Below, one piece after another: positions 1-9,278 of a DNA stretch of 64,000 nt. The first letter of the stretch is position 1. Each line of letters starts with the position of its first letter. A program made the position numbers and the translations under genes. The stretch lies in NCBI RefSeq assembly GCF_001425235.1, contig NZ_LMEA01000002.1, positions 17,974 to 81,973 on the forward strand, read 5' to 3'. The notes under the pieces are model-generated. The model made no database searches. It worked only from the letters and a program-made list of their open reading frames with translations, and was not told the origin of the DNA. The stretch comes from Devosia sp. Root413D1. Its GTDB lineage: Bacteria; Pseudomonadota; Alphaproteobacteria; Rhizobiales; Devosiaceae.

Positions 1-31
1 GAGGGTGCGCCGACTGATAGTCTGGGGCTAC

Positions 32-736
32 TCAACCCTTCGGGGCAAACAGCCGATCCCGCGAGCCTTGCAGATGCTCCCGCATGCGCGCGCGCGCCGT
101 GTCGGGGTCGGCGGCGTTGATCGCTTCGAAGACGGCGGAGTGTTCGGTGAAGACGTGCTGCAGGCCGTCGCTGGTCGAGCGCAGCGAAATGCCGTGGAAG
201 CGCATGCCGACGGCGATGTGTTCTTCCAGCGCCTGCATGGCGGTGGAGAAATACGGGTTAGCCGAGGCCTGGGCGATGCTGAGGTGGAACATGAAATCGG
301 CGTCGGCGCGGTGCGCCTGGCGGTTGGTGGCATCGCGCAACAGGCTGAGGGCCGATTTGATCCGGGCCAGCGCTTCAGGGGTGCGGCGCTGCGCTGCCAT
401 CGCCGCGGCTTCGGGCTCGATGGTCAGGCGGAAATCGTAGCAGTGCTGTAGGTCGGAGAGGTTCTCCATCTGGCCGAAGCCAAGCGGCTCGCGCAGCCCT
501 TGTTCGCGCACGAAGCTGCCGGCGCCCTGGCGCGAATAGATCAGCCCCTGATCACGCAGCCGCTGCAGCGCATCGCGCACCACCGGGCGAGACACCTGGA
601 ACTCGGCGGCGAGCGCATGCTCGGTCGGCAGCCGGGCATCCACCGCATAGGCCCCCGACTTGATGGCCCGCTGGATGCGGTCGAACACCGCGTCGGAGAG
701 GCTCCGCCGAACGTTGAGACCTTCGCTCATGGTCAT
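32..736 (-). CDS. GntR family regulator, FadR/FCD subfamily
   Basis: A 234-residue transcription factor. Residues about 10-76 form the GntR winged helix (LPTEHALAAEFQVSRPVVRD, then a wing with GAGSFV). Residues about 95-230 form an FCD effector domain, with histidines in FHLSIA, TEHSAVF and REHL that in this family bind a metal and a small carboxylate. Its ATG overlaps the TGA of the upstream kinase gene by four bases, so it is the last gene of the importer operon. A second ATG six bases downstream could also start it. By position it is the likely local regulator of the two divergent acid-sugar operons. The effector is unknown. Confidence 0.9.
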   Translation of the reverse strand: MTMSEGLNVRRSLSDAVFDRIQRAIKSGAYAVDARLPTEHALAAEFQVSRPVVRDALQRLRDQGLIYSRQGAGSFVREQGLREPLGFGQMENLSDLQHCYDFRLTIEPEAAAMAAQRRTPEALARIKSALSLLRDATNRQAHRADADFMFHLSIAQASANPYFSTAMQALEEHIAVGMRFHGISLRSTSDGLQHVFTEHSAVFEAINAADPDTARARMREHLQGSRDRLFAPKG

Positions 737-1767
737 GCGAGGCGCTCCTCCTCTCTGTGGAACGGATGCAGCAGGTGTTGCAGCGTTTCAGGCCCGCCAA
801 AGCCGCCCGATTTGGTGACAAAGGTCAAGCCGCCGCCTTGCGCCAGGGGCAGGCCGGGCAGGGCTTCGCCGACGAGGTCGAGCACTCGGACGCCCAGACG
901 CTCGAGCACCGCCTGCGCGGTGGCGCCGCCCGAGAGGACCAGCAGTGCGCCCGGCGGTGGCGCGAGGCGCTGTAACGTGTCGGCGAGGGCATTGGCCACC
1001 GATTTGCCGTCGGCGGCGGTGGCGCCGGGAGTGGCCTGCAGTACGGTCAGCCGTGCCGGGGCGGGCAATGCGGCCGGACCGATGCCGTTCGGCGCGGCGA
1101 TATAGGCGAGGCCAGGACCGGAGGCCCGCAGCTCAGCCAGTTGGGCGAGGGTGATCGGGTCGGTCGAACCGATCACCAGGTAGGCGTGGCGTTGGCGCAG
1201 GGCCACATCCGGCGCCGGGGCGTCGGGCGCCATGGCGCGGGCCATGGCTTCGGCGAGGCCGCGGGCGCCGATCGGCAGGTCGTGCGGGGTTGCCAGCGCC
1301 GCGGCGATATCGGCGTCGCTCTCGATATCGGGGATGCTGGCGCGGTCGGCATGGGCACCGAGGCGGGGGGCAATGGCGACGGGCGCCGCAACGCCGAAAC
1401 CGCCGAGGGCCCCCTCTCGCACCCAGCGGCCGAAACCCGGGATGGCGGGGATGACGAGACTGCTCAAATGCGGGACGGCGTCGAGCTCGGCGGCGATCTG
1501 GCCCTTGAGGCGGGAGTCGACCTTCTTGAACAGCCGGGTGCCGGCGGGCAGGGCGGCCAGCGCAGCTGCAACCGCGGCGCGCGCCTCATTGGGTGGCAGC
1601 TCGCGGCTGTCGGTCGACACGCCGATGACGCGGGCGCCGCCGGCAATCGCCTCCCCGAGCGCGGCCGGGTTCAACGCCACGGCGGTCGAAATCGACCGCA
1701 TGGCGAAGGGCGCCGCGGCGTCGAGCGCCCCGGTCAGGTCATCGGCAATGATCGCCAGTTCAGGCAT
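733..1767 (-). CDS. four-carbon acid sugar kinase family protein (DUF1537, OtnK/DtnK-like)
   Basis: A 344-residue two-domain kinase. The N-terminal motif IADDLTGALDAAAPFA matches the substrate-binding domain, and a C-terminal glycine-rich segment (LSGGATAQAVL, then KSGGFGGPETL) matches the nucleotide-binding domain. Characterised members phosphorylate D-threonate, D-erythronate or related acids before oxidation by a PdxA-family enzyme, and such a PdxA is encoded in the divergent operon. The frame stays open far upstream, but the ATG at 1767 is chosen because MPELAIIADD is the family N-terminus and it gives an eight-base overlap with the transporter ATPase. The exact substrate cannot be read from sequence. 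Confidence 0.88.
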   Translation of the reverse strand: MPELAIIADDLTGALDAAAPFAMRSISTAVALNPAALGEAIAGGARVIGVSTDSRELPPNEARAAVAAALAALPAGTRLFKKVDSRLKGQIAAELDAVPHLSSLVIPAIPGFGRWVREGALGGFGVAAPVAIAPRLGAHADRASIPDIESDADIAAALATPHDLPIGARGLAEAMARAMAPDAPAPDVALRQRHAYLVIGSTDPITLAQLAELRASGPGLAYIAAPNGIGPAALPAPARLTVLQATPGATAADGKSVANALADTLQRLAPPPGALLVLSGGATAQAVLERLGVRVLDLVGEALPGLPLAQGGGLTFVTKSGGFGGPETLQHLLHPFHREEERLA

Positions 1768-3379
1768 TTTGCGCCGCAATGCTGGCGCGGCGGCTGGCCT
1801 GTACGTCCGGATCGGGGTCGAGATTGGCGGCCAGCAGCCGCTGCGTATAGGGGTGCTGCGGGTTGTCGAAGATCTGCGCGGTCGGGCCGCGTTCGACGAT
1901 CTCACCGGCCTGCATGACGATCACCGTATCGGCGAAATCGCGCACCACGCCCAGGTCGTGGGCGATGAACAGGAAGGCGATGCCGAGCCGCCGGCGCAGG
2001 CTGTCGAGCAGCGCGATCACCTGGGCCTGGATCGAGACGTCGAGCGCCGATACCGCCTCGTCGCAGATGATCAGCTCGGGCTCGAGCGCCAAGGCCCGGG
2101 CGATGGCGATGCGCTGGCGCTGCCCGCCCGAGAACTGATGCGGATAGCGCTCGGCATGCTCGGGCGAGAGCCCGACCTGGTCGAGGAGTTCGGCGACCCG
2201 GGCCCGGCGCTGCGCCCGGTCGGGCATCAGCTTGTGGATGTCCCAGCCCTCAGCGATCAGCTGGTAGACCGACATGCGCGGGTTGAGCGACTGGGTCGGA
2301 TCCTGGAACACCATCTGGATCTCGCGGCGCACCCCGAGCAGTTCGCGCGCCCCCATGCGGATCAGGTCGCGGCCCTTCCACAGCGCCTCGCCGCCATCGG
2401 CGACCTCGAGCCGCAACAGGGTGCGCGCCAGGGTCGATTTGCCCGAGCCGCTCTCCCCCACCACGGCAAGACTCTGGCCGCGCAGCAGGGTCAGCGAGGC
2501 GCCCTTGAGCGCGGTGAAGCCGCCATAGCTCTTCTTGAGGTTCTTGGTTTCGAGCAGCAGCGGCGCATCGGCTTCGAGCAGCTTTATCTCGCCCTTGCCG
2601 GGCGCGGCGCCGATCAGCTTTTTGGTATAGGCGTGCTGCGGCTGGTGGTAGACGTCGCGCACGCTGCCGGTCTCGACGATCTCGCCCTGGTTCATCACCA
2701 CGACGCGGTCGGCGATCTCGGCGACGACGCCGAGATCGTGGGTGATGAGCACCAACCCCATGCCGGTCTCGGCCTGCAGTTCCTTGAGCAGCGCCAGCAC
2801 TTCGGCCTGGATGGTGACATCGAGGGCGGTGGTCGGCTCGTCGGCGATCAGGATGTCGGGCTTCAGCATCAGCGCCATGGCGATCATCAGGCGCTGGCGC
2901 TGGCCGCCGGAGAACTGGTGCGGGTATTTCCGCATCGCCGCTTCGGGGTCGGCAATGCCGACGCGGGCGATCAGCTCGAGCGCCCGGGCCCGGGCCATGG
3001 CGGCGGGACGGCCATGGGCGGTCATCATCTCGACGATCTGCCAGCCCACCGTATAGACCGGGTTCAGGTGGCCGAGCGGATCCTGGAAGATCATGGCGAT
3101 CTTCTTGCCGTTGAGCGCCCGGTGCTCCTCGTAGCTGACCTGCAAGAGATCCTTGCCGTCATAGAGGATTTCGCCGGAGACGATGCGGGCCGGCGGGGTA
3201 TCGAGCAGGTTCATCACCGCATTGGCGGAGACCGATTTGCCCGAGCCGCTTTCGCCGAGAATGGCGAGGGTTTCGCCGCGGCCGACCGACCAGCTGACAT
3301 CTTTCACCGCGTGCACCGTGCCGCGGGCGGTGTGAAAATCCACCGACAGGTTTTTGACCGTGAGCAAAGCCTCAGCCAT
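1760..3379 (-). CDS. dipeptide/oligopeptide-type ABC transporter, fused double ATPase (DppD-DppF)
   Basis: A 539-residue protein with two complete ABC ATPase domains in tandem. The first has Walker A GESGSGKSVS, signature FSGGQRQRLM and Walker B ILIADEPTTALDV. The second has Walker A GESGSGKSTLA, signature FSGGQRQRIA and Walker B LIICDEAVSALDV. In the Dpp/Opp family the two ATPases are usually separate genes, as at 49150-51163 in this window. Fused forms are also common in alphaproteobacteria. It energises the importer formed with the two permeases and the binding protein encoded just upstream, and overlaps the DppC-type permease by eight bases. Confidence 0.95.
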   Translation of the reverse strand: MAEALLTVKNLSVDFHTARGTVHAVKDVSWSVGRGETLAILGESGSGKSVSANAVMNLLDTPPARIVSGEILYDGKDLLQVSYEEHRALNGKKIAMIFQDPLGHLNPVYTVGWQIVEMMTAHGRPAAMARARALELIARVGIADPEAAMRKYPHQFSGGQRQRLMIAMALMLKPDILIADEPTTALDVTIQAEVLALLKELQAETGMGLVLITHDLGVVAEIADRVVVMNQGEIVETGSVRDVYHQPQHAYTKKLIGAAPGKGEIKLLEADAPLLLETKNLKKSYGGFTALKGASLTLLRGQSLAVVGESGSGKSTLARTLLRLEVADGGEALWKGRDLIRMGARELLGVRREIQMVFQDPTQSLNPRMSVYQLIAEGWDIHKLMPDRAQRRARVAELLDQVGLSPEHAERYPHQFSGGQRQRIAIARALALEPELIICDEAVSALDVSIQAQVIALLDSLRRRLGIAFLFIAHDLGVVRDFADTVIVMQAGEIVERGPTAQIFDNPQHPYTQRLLAANLDPDPDVQASRRASIAAQNA

Positions 3380-4334
3380 GGGTGGGGCTCGCTGGTTTGG
3401 CGCTTACTGGCGCAGTGCTCCTGGCTTCGAGGCGCCAGCGCTGGTTGGGATCGAGCGCGATGCGCATCCAGCCCGAAAGCAGGTTCAGCGCCAGCGCGGT
3501 GATGACGATCAAGAGCCCCGGCCAGAAGGCCAGCCACCAGGCGGTGGTGAGGTAGGGGCGGCCCTGCGCCACCATCAGGCCCCAGGTGATATCAGGTGGC
3601 TGCACGCCGATGCCGAGAAAGCTCAGCGAGCTCTCGGCCAGCATGACGAAGGCGAAATCGAGCGTCGCGATGGTCAAGAGCGTCGGCGCCACCACCGGCA
3701 GGATGTGGCGGAAGATGATGCGCCGGTGCGAGGCGCCCATCACCACGGCGGCCTGGACGAACATCCGCTCGCGCACTTCCAGCACCTCGGCGCGGGTGGT
3801 GCGGAGGTAAATCGGGATGCGGGTGATGGCGAGCACCAGGATCATGTTGGGGATCGAGGGTCCGAGCACGTAGAGCACCACCACGGCGAGCAGCAGCGAG
3901 GGGAACGACATGATGACGTCGGCGAGCCGCATGATCACCTGCGAGGTGGTCTTGCCCATATAGCCGGCGACCAGCCCAGCGGCGGCGCCGACCAATGCCG
4001 CCGCGGCGACGGTGCCGGCGGCGATCAGGATGGTCGAGTGCGCGGCAACGATCAGCCGGGCCAGCATTGGCCGGCCCAGCGAGTCGCCGCCGAGGAAGAA
4101 CTGCCAGCCGCGGGCGAGGCTGAACGGCGCAAAGTTGCGCCCCCTGAGGTTCTGGTCATTGGCCATTTCACCCAGCAAAGCCGGGCCGAGCAGCGCCGCG
4201 ACGACGATCAGCAGCAGGATCACCGCCGAGGCGAAGGCGAGCTTGTCGCGCCACAGCATGGCGAGCAAAGGCGGCGCGGCGCGCGGGGCCGGAGCGGGGG
4301 TTTTGGCGAGCGACGTATCGGTCACGGGCGACAT
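3372..4334 (-). CDS. ABC transporter permease, DppC/OppC type
   Basis: A 320-residue inner-membrane permease. After a short cytoplasmic N-terminus comes a hydrophobic segment (about residues 28-55), a periplasmic loop containing the DppC-typical GGDSLGRPMLARLI, then further membrane helices. The EAA-type loop lies around GASHRRIIFRHILP, and the C-terminal hydrophobic segment LLIVITALALNLLSGWMRIA is typical of DppC. It forms the translocation channel with the neighbouring DppB-type protein. Only four bases separate it from that gene, so they are translated as part of one operon. The solute is unknown; the catabolic neighbours suggest an acid sugar or its conjugate. Confidence 0.93.
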   Translation of the reverse strand: MSPVTDTSLAKTPAPAPRAAPPLLAMLWRDKLAFASAVILLLIVVAALLGPALLGEMANDQNLRGRNFAPFSLARGWQFFLGGDSLGRPMLARLIVAAHSTILIAAGTVAAAALVGAAAGLVAGYMGKTTSQVIMRLADVIMSFPSLLLAVVVLYVLGPSIPNMILVLAITRIPIYLRTTRAEVLEVRERMFVQAAVVMGASHRRIIFRHILPVVAPTLLTIATLDFAFVMLAESSLSFLGIGVQPPDITWGLMVAQGRPYLTTAWWLAFWPGLLIVITALALNLLSGWMRIALDPNQRWRLEARSTAPVSAKPASPTHG

Positions 4335-4338
4335 GTCC

Positions 4339-5253
4339 TTAGTGCCGGATGCGCGGATCGAGCAGCGAATAGGCGATGTCGATCAGGATGTTCATGAGGA
4401 AGATGGCGAGGGCGGTGACCATGATCGCCGCCAGCACCACGTTGAAATCGCGCTGCAGGATCGAGTCGATCATCAGCTTGCCGACGCCGGGAAAGCCGAA
4501 AATGGTTTCGACGATCACCGCGCCGTTGAGCATGGCCGCGGCCTGGTCGCCGATCACGGTGATGACCGGCAGCATGCCGTTGCGCAGCGTATGGACGAAG
4601 ATCAGCGGCAGGTTCTTCACTCCCTTGGCGCGCGCCGTCTTCACATAGGGAGCGCTCAGCGCCCCTAGCATCGAGCCGCGCACCACCTGCACCACGAGGC
4701 CGAAGGGGCGGATGAACAGCACGGCGATCGGCAGCACCCAGTGGAGCGGCGTGCCGACGCCGGAAGTCGGCACCCAGCCGAGGCCGATCGAGAACACCAC
4801 GATCGCGACAATGGCGATCCAGAAATCCGGGGCCGAGGCGCCGACCAGCGAGACGATCGAGACCAGCCGGTCGAAAAAGCCGCCGACCTTGAAGGCGGCG
4901 AGCGAGCCGAGTACGATGGCGGCGACGACGACGATCGCCATGGTGATGAGCGCCAGCGGCAGCGTCCAGGCATAGGCCTCGAGCACCACCTCGAGGGCAG
5001 GGCGGGCCTTGCGCAGGCTGTCGCCGAAATCGAGCTGCAGCAGATCGAGCAGGTAGCGCCAGAACTGCTCGATGATCGGGAGGTCGAGCCCGTGCAGCGC
5101 GCGGAACTCCTCTTTCATCTGCTCGGTGGCGTCGATCGGCAGGAACAGCACGGCCGGATCGCCGGTCAGGCGCGACAGGAAGAACACCAGCACCATCAGC
5201 CCGAACAGGGAGAGGAGGCTGGCGATCGCGCGTTGTCCGATCAGTTTGGTCAT
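4339..5253 (-). CDS. ABC transporter permease, DppB/OppB type
   Basis: A 304-residue permease. The N-terminus (MTKLIGQRAIASLLSLFGLM, then VLVFFLSRLTGDP) is the classic DppB/OppB signature of one membrane helix followed by LTGDP. Several more helices follow, with the EAA loop around TARAKGVKNLPLIFVHTLRN and a conserved C-terminus (IDIAYSLLDPRIRH). It pairs with the DppC-type permease downstream. A perfect 13-bp GC hairpin lies between this gene and the upstream binding-protein gene and probably lowers permease expression relative to the binding protein. Confidence 0.94.
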   Translation of the reverse strand: MTKLIGQRAIASLLSLFGLMVLVFFLSRLTGDPAVLFLPIDATEQMKEEFRALHGLDLPIIEQFWRYLLDLLQLDFGDSLRKARPALEVVLEAYAWTLPLALITMAIVVVAAIVLGSLAAFKVGGFFDRLVSIVSLVGASAPDFWIAIVAIVVFSIGLGWVPTSGVGTPLHWVLPIAVLFIRPFGLVVQVVRGSMLGALSAPYVKTARAKGVKNLPLIFVHTLRNGMLPVITVIGDQAAAMLNGAVIVETIFGFPGVGKLMIDSILQRDFNVVLAAIMVTALAIFLMNILIDIAYSLLDPRIRH

Positions 5254-5276
5254 GGCGCTCGGGTGTCCTTATGGGC

Positions 5277-5308
5277 GGCGGCGCCGGACGCGGGGGTCCG
5301 GCGCCGCC
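5277..5308 (-). terminator. GC hairpin between binding-protein and permease genes (attenuator or 3'-stabilising stem)
   Basis: A perfect 13-bp stem, GGCGGCGCCGGAC paired with GTCCGGCGCCGCC around a 6-base loop, sits in the 77-base gap after the binding-protein stop codon. No T-run follows, so full termination is unlikely. By analogy with malE-malF it would stabilise the upstream message or cause partial attenuation. Confidence 0.6.
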
Positions 5309-5330
5309 AACAGTGTAGTCTGGAAGCGGC

Positions 5331-6836
5331 TTACTTGAAGCCGATCTCGCTCAGCTGCAGCTGCTGGTTGGTGGCGATGGTCGGGGTGAAGGCGAGCCGT
5401 TCGCTCACCCGGCTGTGGCCGACCATGTGGAACAGCAGGGCGTCGGCGACGATGTCCTTCTGCACATAGGCGAACAGTTCGGACCAGAGCGCGGCGCGCT
5501 CCTCGCCGGTCGCGGCGCTGGCCTTCTCGATCAGCGCATCGACCTTGGGGTCGTTGACGCCCGACTGGGTGCCCTGGCTGTGATACTTGAAGTACATCGA
5601 GAACACCGGATCGCCGCGCGAGTTATCGTGCTGGGCGACGACGAGCTGGGCCGGACGCCCCTCGGGATAGGGCTTTGAATAATACTGCTCGTGCTCGGCC
5701 ACTTCGACCATGCGCAGGCTGGCGTTGAAGCCGGCTTCGTTGAGCATGTCGACCAGCGCTTCACCCACTTCGGTGACGTGCGGGAAGTTCTCGGTGCGGG
5801 CGATCACTTCGACCGGCGCCTTGACGTTGACGCCATCGGCGGCGGCAGCGGCGAGCAGCGCCTTGGCGCCTTCGAGGTCATAGGCCGGCGGGGTGAGGGT
5901 GGAGTTCCAGCCCAGCGTCGTCGGCGGCACCATGGCGACGGCGAGTTCGGTGCCGGCGGCGAGCACGGTGCCGATAAAGGCCTCGCGGTCGATGGCGGCA
6001 TTGAGCGCCTGGCGGACGCGCAAGTCACCCATGGGCTCGACCGTCTGGTCGATGCGCAGGTACACGGTTTCCGAGTTCGGGTAGGTGAAATCGGTCTTGG
6101 GGTTGGTCGCTTCCACCTCGGTGATCTGCGGGGCGATATCGGCTTCGCCGGCTTCGACCATGGCGGCGCGCACGGCCGGCTCGGAGCGGAACAGGTAGGT
6201 CGCCTTGGTCACCGCGGGGGCGGCGCCCCAATAATCGTCGCGGCGGGTCAAAACGATCTGCTGGCCGGCGGTCCACTCGGTCATCTTGTAGGGGCCGGTG
6301 CCGATCGGATCGCGCACGAACTCGATCGGCGTCTCCGAGGGAACGATGGTGACCAGCGACATCAACAGCGGCAGGATCGGCTGCGCCGGCGTGGCCGTGA
6401 CGTCGATGGTATTGGCGTCGACGATGTTGAAATCGAGCTTGGTGTCGGCGAAGTAGCGCTTGCTCTCGCAAGTGATCTGGTCGCTGAACACCCGGTCGAA
6501 CGAGTGCTTGACGTCAGCGGCGTCGAAATCGCTGCCATCGGAGAATTTGACGCCCGGATGCAGCTTGAACTGCCAGGTGCCGTTGCCCTTGTCTTCCCAG
6601 CTGTCGGCGAGGCGCGGCATCAGCCCCTTGTCGCCGCGCACGTCGAGCTCGGTCAGCGTCTCGGAGATGTTTTCCATGATGACGCGGCCGATATTGGAGC
6701 GGGTCGCCATGCAAGGCTCGACGAGGTCGAGTTCTTCGCTGAGCACCACGGTGATGTCGGTATTGGACTGCGCCATGGCGGGGGCAACCAACCCCGTAGC
6801 CATGAGGGCGCCGGCCAGAACGTGCTTGATGATCAA
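5331..6836 (-). CDS. ABC transporter substrate-binding protein, family 5 (DppA-like)
   Basis: A 501-residue periplasmic binding protein. Residues 1-22 are a Sec signal peptide (MIIKHVLAGALMATGLVAPA, then MAQ), probably cleaved at A-M-A/Q. The mature part has the family-5 pattern of an early SLTEL-type region (NISETLTELDVRGD), WQFKLHPGVKFSDGSDFDAADV and a late RVSERL segment. It delivers the solute to the permease pair downstream. It is the first gene of the minus operon, and its 5' side faces the control region shared with the plus operon. Family 5 covers peptides, opines, sugars and nickel, so the ligand is not predictable. Confidence 0.94.
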   Translation of the reverse strand: MIIKHVLAGALMATGLVAPAMAQSNTDITVVLSEELDLVEPCMATRSNIGRVIMENISETLTELDVRGDKGLMPRLADSWEDKGNGTWQFKLHPGVKFSDGSDFDAADVKHSFDRVFSDQITCESKRYFADTKLDFNIVDANTIDVTATPAQPILPLLMSLVTIVPSETPIEFVRDPIGTGPYKMTEWTAGQQIVLTRRDDYWGAAPAVTKATYLFRSEPAVRAAMVEAGEADIAPQITEVEATNPKTDFTYPNSETVYLRIDQTVEPMGDLRVRQALNAAIDREAFIGTVLAAGTELAVAMVPPTTLGWNSTLTPPAYDLEGAKALLAAAAADGVNVKAPVEVIARTENFPHVTEVGEALVDMLNEAGFNASLRMVEVAEHEQYYSKPYPEGRPAQLVVAQHDNSRGDPVFSMYFKYHSQGTQSGVNDPKVDALIEKASAATGEERAALWSELFAYVQKDIVADALLFHMVGHSRVSERLAFTPTIATNQQLQLSEIGFK

Positions 6837-7158
6837 GTCATCCTCCCAACGCAGCTTTCACGATTGGCGCGGGCCGAGCTGCGAACAACCCACGCGAAAC
6901 TCCCGGCGCCGAATTGAAGGCGCCCGGCGCCGCTCAGGCGGTCACCGATCGGGCTGCACCTAACCCGAGTGCAGCGAAGGTTGTCAAATTAAAAGTGTAT
7001 GAACGGGCCTTTCGGTTGCGCAGATGAAAGCTAATACATTGAAAATACGTAGATATATCTAACATCCGACCAACGTCTATGCCGCTGACAACGCTGATAA
7101 TAACTTGACAACATGTGTTTCGGTGTGACTTTTGCGGCCAACAGCAAGTGGGGGAGAG
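6837..7158. promoter_or_regulatory. divergent control region between the two acid-sugar operons
   Basis: A 322-base gene-free stretch, locally AT-rich (about 6980-7120) in a GC-rich surrounding. A minus-strand TTGACA (6987 to 6982) and a plus-strand TTGACA (7105-7110) are candidate -35 boxes facing outward; their -10 boxes are weak. Between them is a perfect 10-bp palindrome AGATATATCT (7051-7060), a candidate operator. The ribosome-binding site gggggaga for the plus operon lies at 7151-7158. The GntR protein at 32-736 is the obvious candidate ligand of this region. Confidence 0.45.
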
Positions 7159-8331
7159 ATGACTCCGGACGAGATCGCCGCGCAGATGAATGGTCGGCTG
7201 GCCGGCACTGCCGATGGCCGCTACGAGGCGTTTCTCGCCTCGCCCATGGTGCAGAACCACGCTGCCTTCATCGAGCTCCTGGATGACGGCACGCTCGCCT
7301 GCCTGTGGTTCGGCGGCACGCTCGAGGGCAAGTCGGATATCTCGATCCACGGCACGGTGCTGGCGCCGGGCGCCGACGCGTTCGGCCCGACGGTGCAGCT
7401 CAGCCACGATGCCGAGCGCTCGGAGCAGAACCCGGTGCTGGCGCGCGACGCCGCGGGGAACTGGCAGCTGATCCACACCGCCCAGCCCGCCGGCAACCAG
7501 GATGAGTGCCTGTTGCGCAGCCGGCCGATCAGTCTCGAGGGCGATCGCCTGGTCGGCGGCGCGCCGCGCGACCTCGATCTGCCGCTCGGCACGTTCGTCC
7601 GCGCCCGCTTCGTCCGGCGCAAGGATGGCGCGACGCTGATGCCGGTGTTCCGCTGCATCTCGCGGCCGGGCCAGCGCTGGAACGGCAGCCACGATACCGC
7701 CGGCGTCGCGGTCAGCCGTGATGACGGCCAGAACTGGGTGCTCAGCGAAGTGCCTGGCTCGATCGGCTCGGTGCATATGACCATCGTGCCGCTCGACGGC
7801 GATCATCTCGTCGCCTTCTACCGCCGCCGGCAATCCGATTTCGTCCACCGCTCCGAAAGCCGCGATGGCGGTTTCACCTGGTCGGCGCCGGCGCCGACCG
7901 ATGTGCCCAACAACAACTCGTCGATCAACGTCATCCGCCTCGCCGATGGGCGGCTCGCCATGGTGGGCAACCCGACCTCCGCCGCGACTTCGGCGGATCG
8001 CCGGGTGTCGCTTTATGACGAGATCGAGGCCGGCGACGACCGGCCCGACGCCAGCGGCGGCTGTGCCCCGGTCTGGGGCGTGCCGCGCGCCCCGTTGACG
8101 CTCAGCGTCTCGTCGGATGGCGGCGTCACCTGGCCGCTCCGCCGCATTATCGATGACAGCCCCGGCACCTGCCTCACCAACAATTCGGTGGATGGGCGGA
8201 ACAAGGAGCTGTCCTACCCATACCTGCTGGAAGGACCGGACGGCGCACTGCATGTCGCCTACACCTACTTCCGGCGCGCCATCAAATATGTCCGTCTCCC
8301 CAAGGGATGGATCGACGGAGAAAACTCGTGA
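7159..8331 (+). CDS. BNR-repeat / sialidase-fold protein, cytoplasmic
   Basis: A 390-residue protein of the BNR_2/exo-alpha-sialidase superfamily. At least three Asp-box motifs are visible ([24 protein letters not shown]), marking turns of a six-bladed beta-propeller. The C-terminus [12 protein letters not shown] also matches this family. No signal peptide is present, so it acts in the cytoplasm, unlike secreted sialidases. The start is the ATG at 7159 directly after ggggaga; an in-frame codon 27 bases upstream lacks a ribosome-binding site. It is first in an operon with a PdxA-like, a DapA-like and an alcohol dehydrogenase gene, so it may hydrolyse or isomerise an imported sugar-acid derivative. 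True sialidase activity is not shown. Confidence 0.85.
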   Translation: MTPDEIAAQMNGRLAGTADGRYEAFLASPMVQNHAAFIELLDDGTLACLWFGGTLEGKSDISIHGTVLAPGADAFGPTVQLSHDAERSEQNPVLARDAAGNWQLIHTAQPAGNQDECLLRSRPISLEGDRLVGGAPRDLDLPLGTFVRARFVRRKDGATLMPVFRCISRPGQRWNGSHDTAGVAVSRDDGQNWVLSEVPGSIGSVHMTIVPLDGDHLVAFYRRRQSDFVHRSESRDGGFTWSAPAPTDVPNNNSSINVIRLADGRLAMVGNPTSAATSADRRVSLYDEIEAGDDRPDASGGCAPVWGVPRAPLTLSVSSDGGVTWPLRRIIDDSPGTCLTNNSVDGRNKELSYPYLLEGPDGALHVAYTYFRRAIKYVRLPKGWIDGENS

Positions 8332-9278
8332 GCGACATTATCGGCATCACCATGGGCGACCCGGCCGGCGTCGGCCCGGAAATCTCGGTCAAGGCGGTGG
8401 CCGAGATGAGCGCCGAGGACCGCGCCCGCACCCGCATCTATGGCAACCGCGCGACGCTGGAGCAGGCGCTCCGCGCCACCGGGCTGACGCTCGATCTCGA
8501 TGAGATCGTGATCGACCTGCCGGTCGAAGGCGGCCCGCTGCCCTGGGGCAAGCTCGATCCGCGCGCCGGCGATGCGGCGTTCCGCTTTATCGAGAAGGCA
8601 GTGCGCGACGCCGAGGCCGGCATTATCGGCTGCCTCGTCACTGCGCCGATCAACAAGGAAGCGCTGAACCGCGCCGGCCACCACTATGACGGCCATACCG
8701 GCATGCTGGCGGCGCTGACCGGGCAGAAATCGGCGTTCATGCTGCTGGGTTCGGAGCGGTTGAAGGTCATCCATGTGTCGACGCATGTGTCGCTCAAGAC
8801 CGCCATCGACCGCGCCACGCCCGAGCGCATCCTCGCCACCATCCGGGCCGGCAACGAGCACCTGAAGCGCATCGGCTATGCCAGCCCGCGCATCGCGGTG
8901 GCCGGCATCAACCCGCATTGCGGCGAGAACGGGCTGTTCGGCAGCGAGGACGACCAGCAGGTGGTGCCCGCCGTCGCCATGGCGCGAGCCGAGGGCATCG
9001 CTGTCGAGGGGCCGATCTCGGCCGATACGGTCTATCACCGCGCCCATAACGGCGCCTTCGACCTGGTGATCGCCCAGTATCACGACCAGGGCCATATCCC
9101 GATCAAGCTCGTCGCTTTCGATACCGCGGTGAACGTGTCGCTGGGGCTGCCGATCGATCGCACCTCGGTTGATCACGGCACCGCCTTCGATATCGCCGGC
9201 ACCGGCAAGGCCAACCACACCAACATGAATTCCGCCATTGCTTATGCGCGGCGTCTCGTTGCGGGGAACAAGCAATGA
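8328..9278 (+). CDS. pdxA: PdxA family dehydrogenase (PdxA2-like, 4-phospho acid sugar oxidation)
   Basis: A 316-residue protein. [14 protein letters not shown] at the N-terminus and the metal-binding [12 protein letters not shown] near the C-terminus are hallmarks of PdxA, an NAD-dependent beta-decarboxylating dehydrogenase. In PdxA2 members the substrate is D-threonate- or D-erythronate-4-phosphate made by a DUF1537 kinase, and such a kinase is encoded in the divergent operon; a housekeeping vitamin B6 role is therefore less likely. The GTG at 8328 is chosen: it overlaps the preceding stop (GTGA) and follows GGAG. An upstream in-frame ATG at 8307 is possible but lacks a site. Confidence 0.9.
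   Translation: MSDIIGITMGDPAGVGPEISVKAVAEMSAEDRARTRIYGNRATLEQALRATGLTLDLDEIVIDLPVEGGPLPWGKLDPRAGDAAFRFIEKAVRDAEAGIIGCLVTAPINKEALNRAGHHYDGHTGMLAALTGQKSAFMLLGSERLKVIHVSTHVSLKTAIDRATPERILATIRAGNEHLKRIGYASPRIAVAGINPHCGENGLFGSEDDQQVVPAVAMARAEGIAVEGPISADTVYHRAHNGAFDLVIAQYHDQGHIPIKLVAFDTAVNVSLGLPIDRTSVDHGTAFDIAGTGKANHTNMNSAIAYARRLVAGNKQ

Noticed and set aside
1232-3502. A 756-codon open frame on the plus strand across the transporter genes
   Set aside because: It is antisense to a clear fused ABC ATPase and a kinase; long antisense frames are expected at this GC content, and its translation shows no family pattern.
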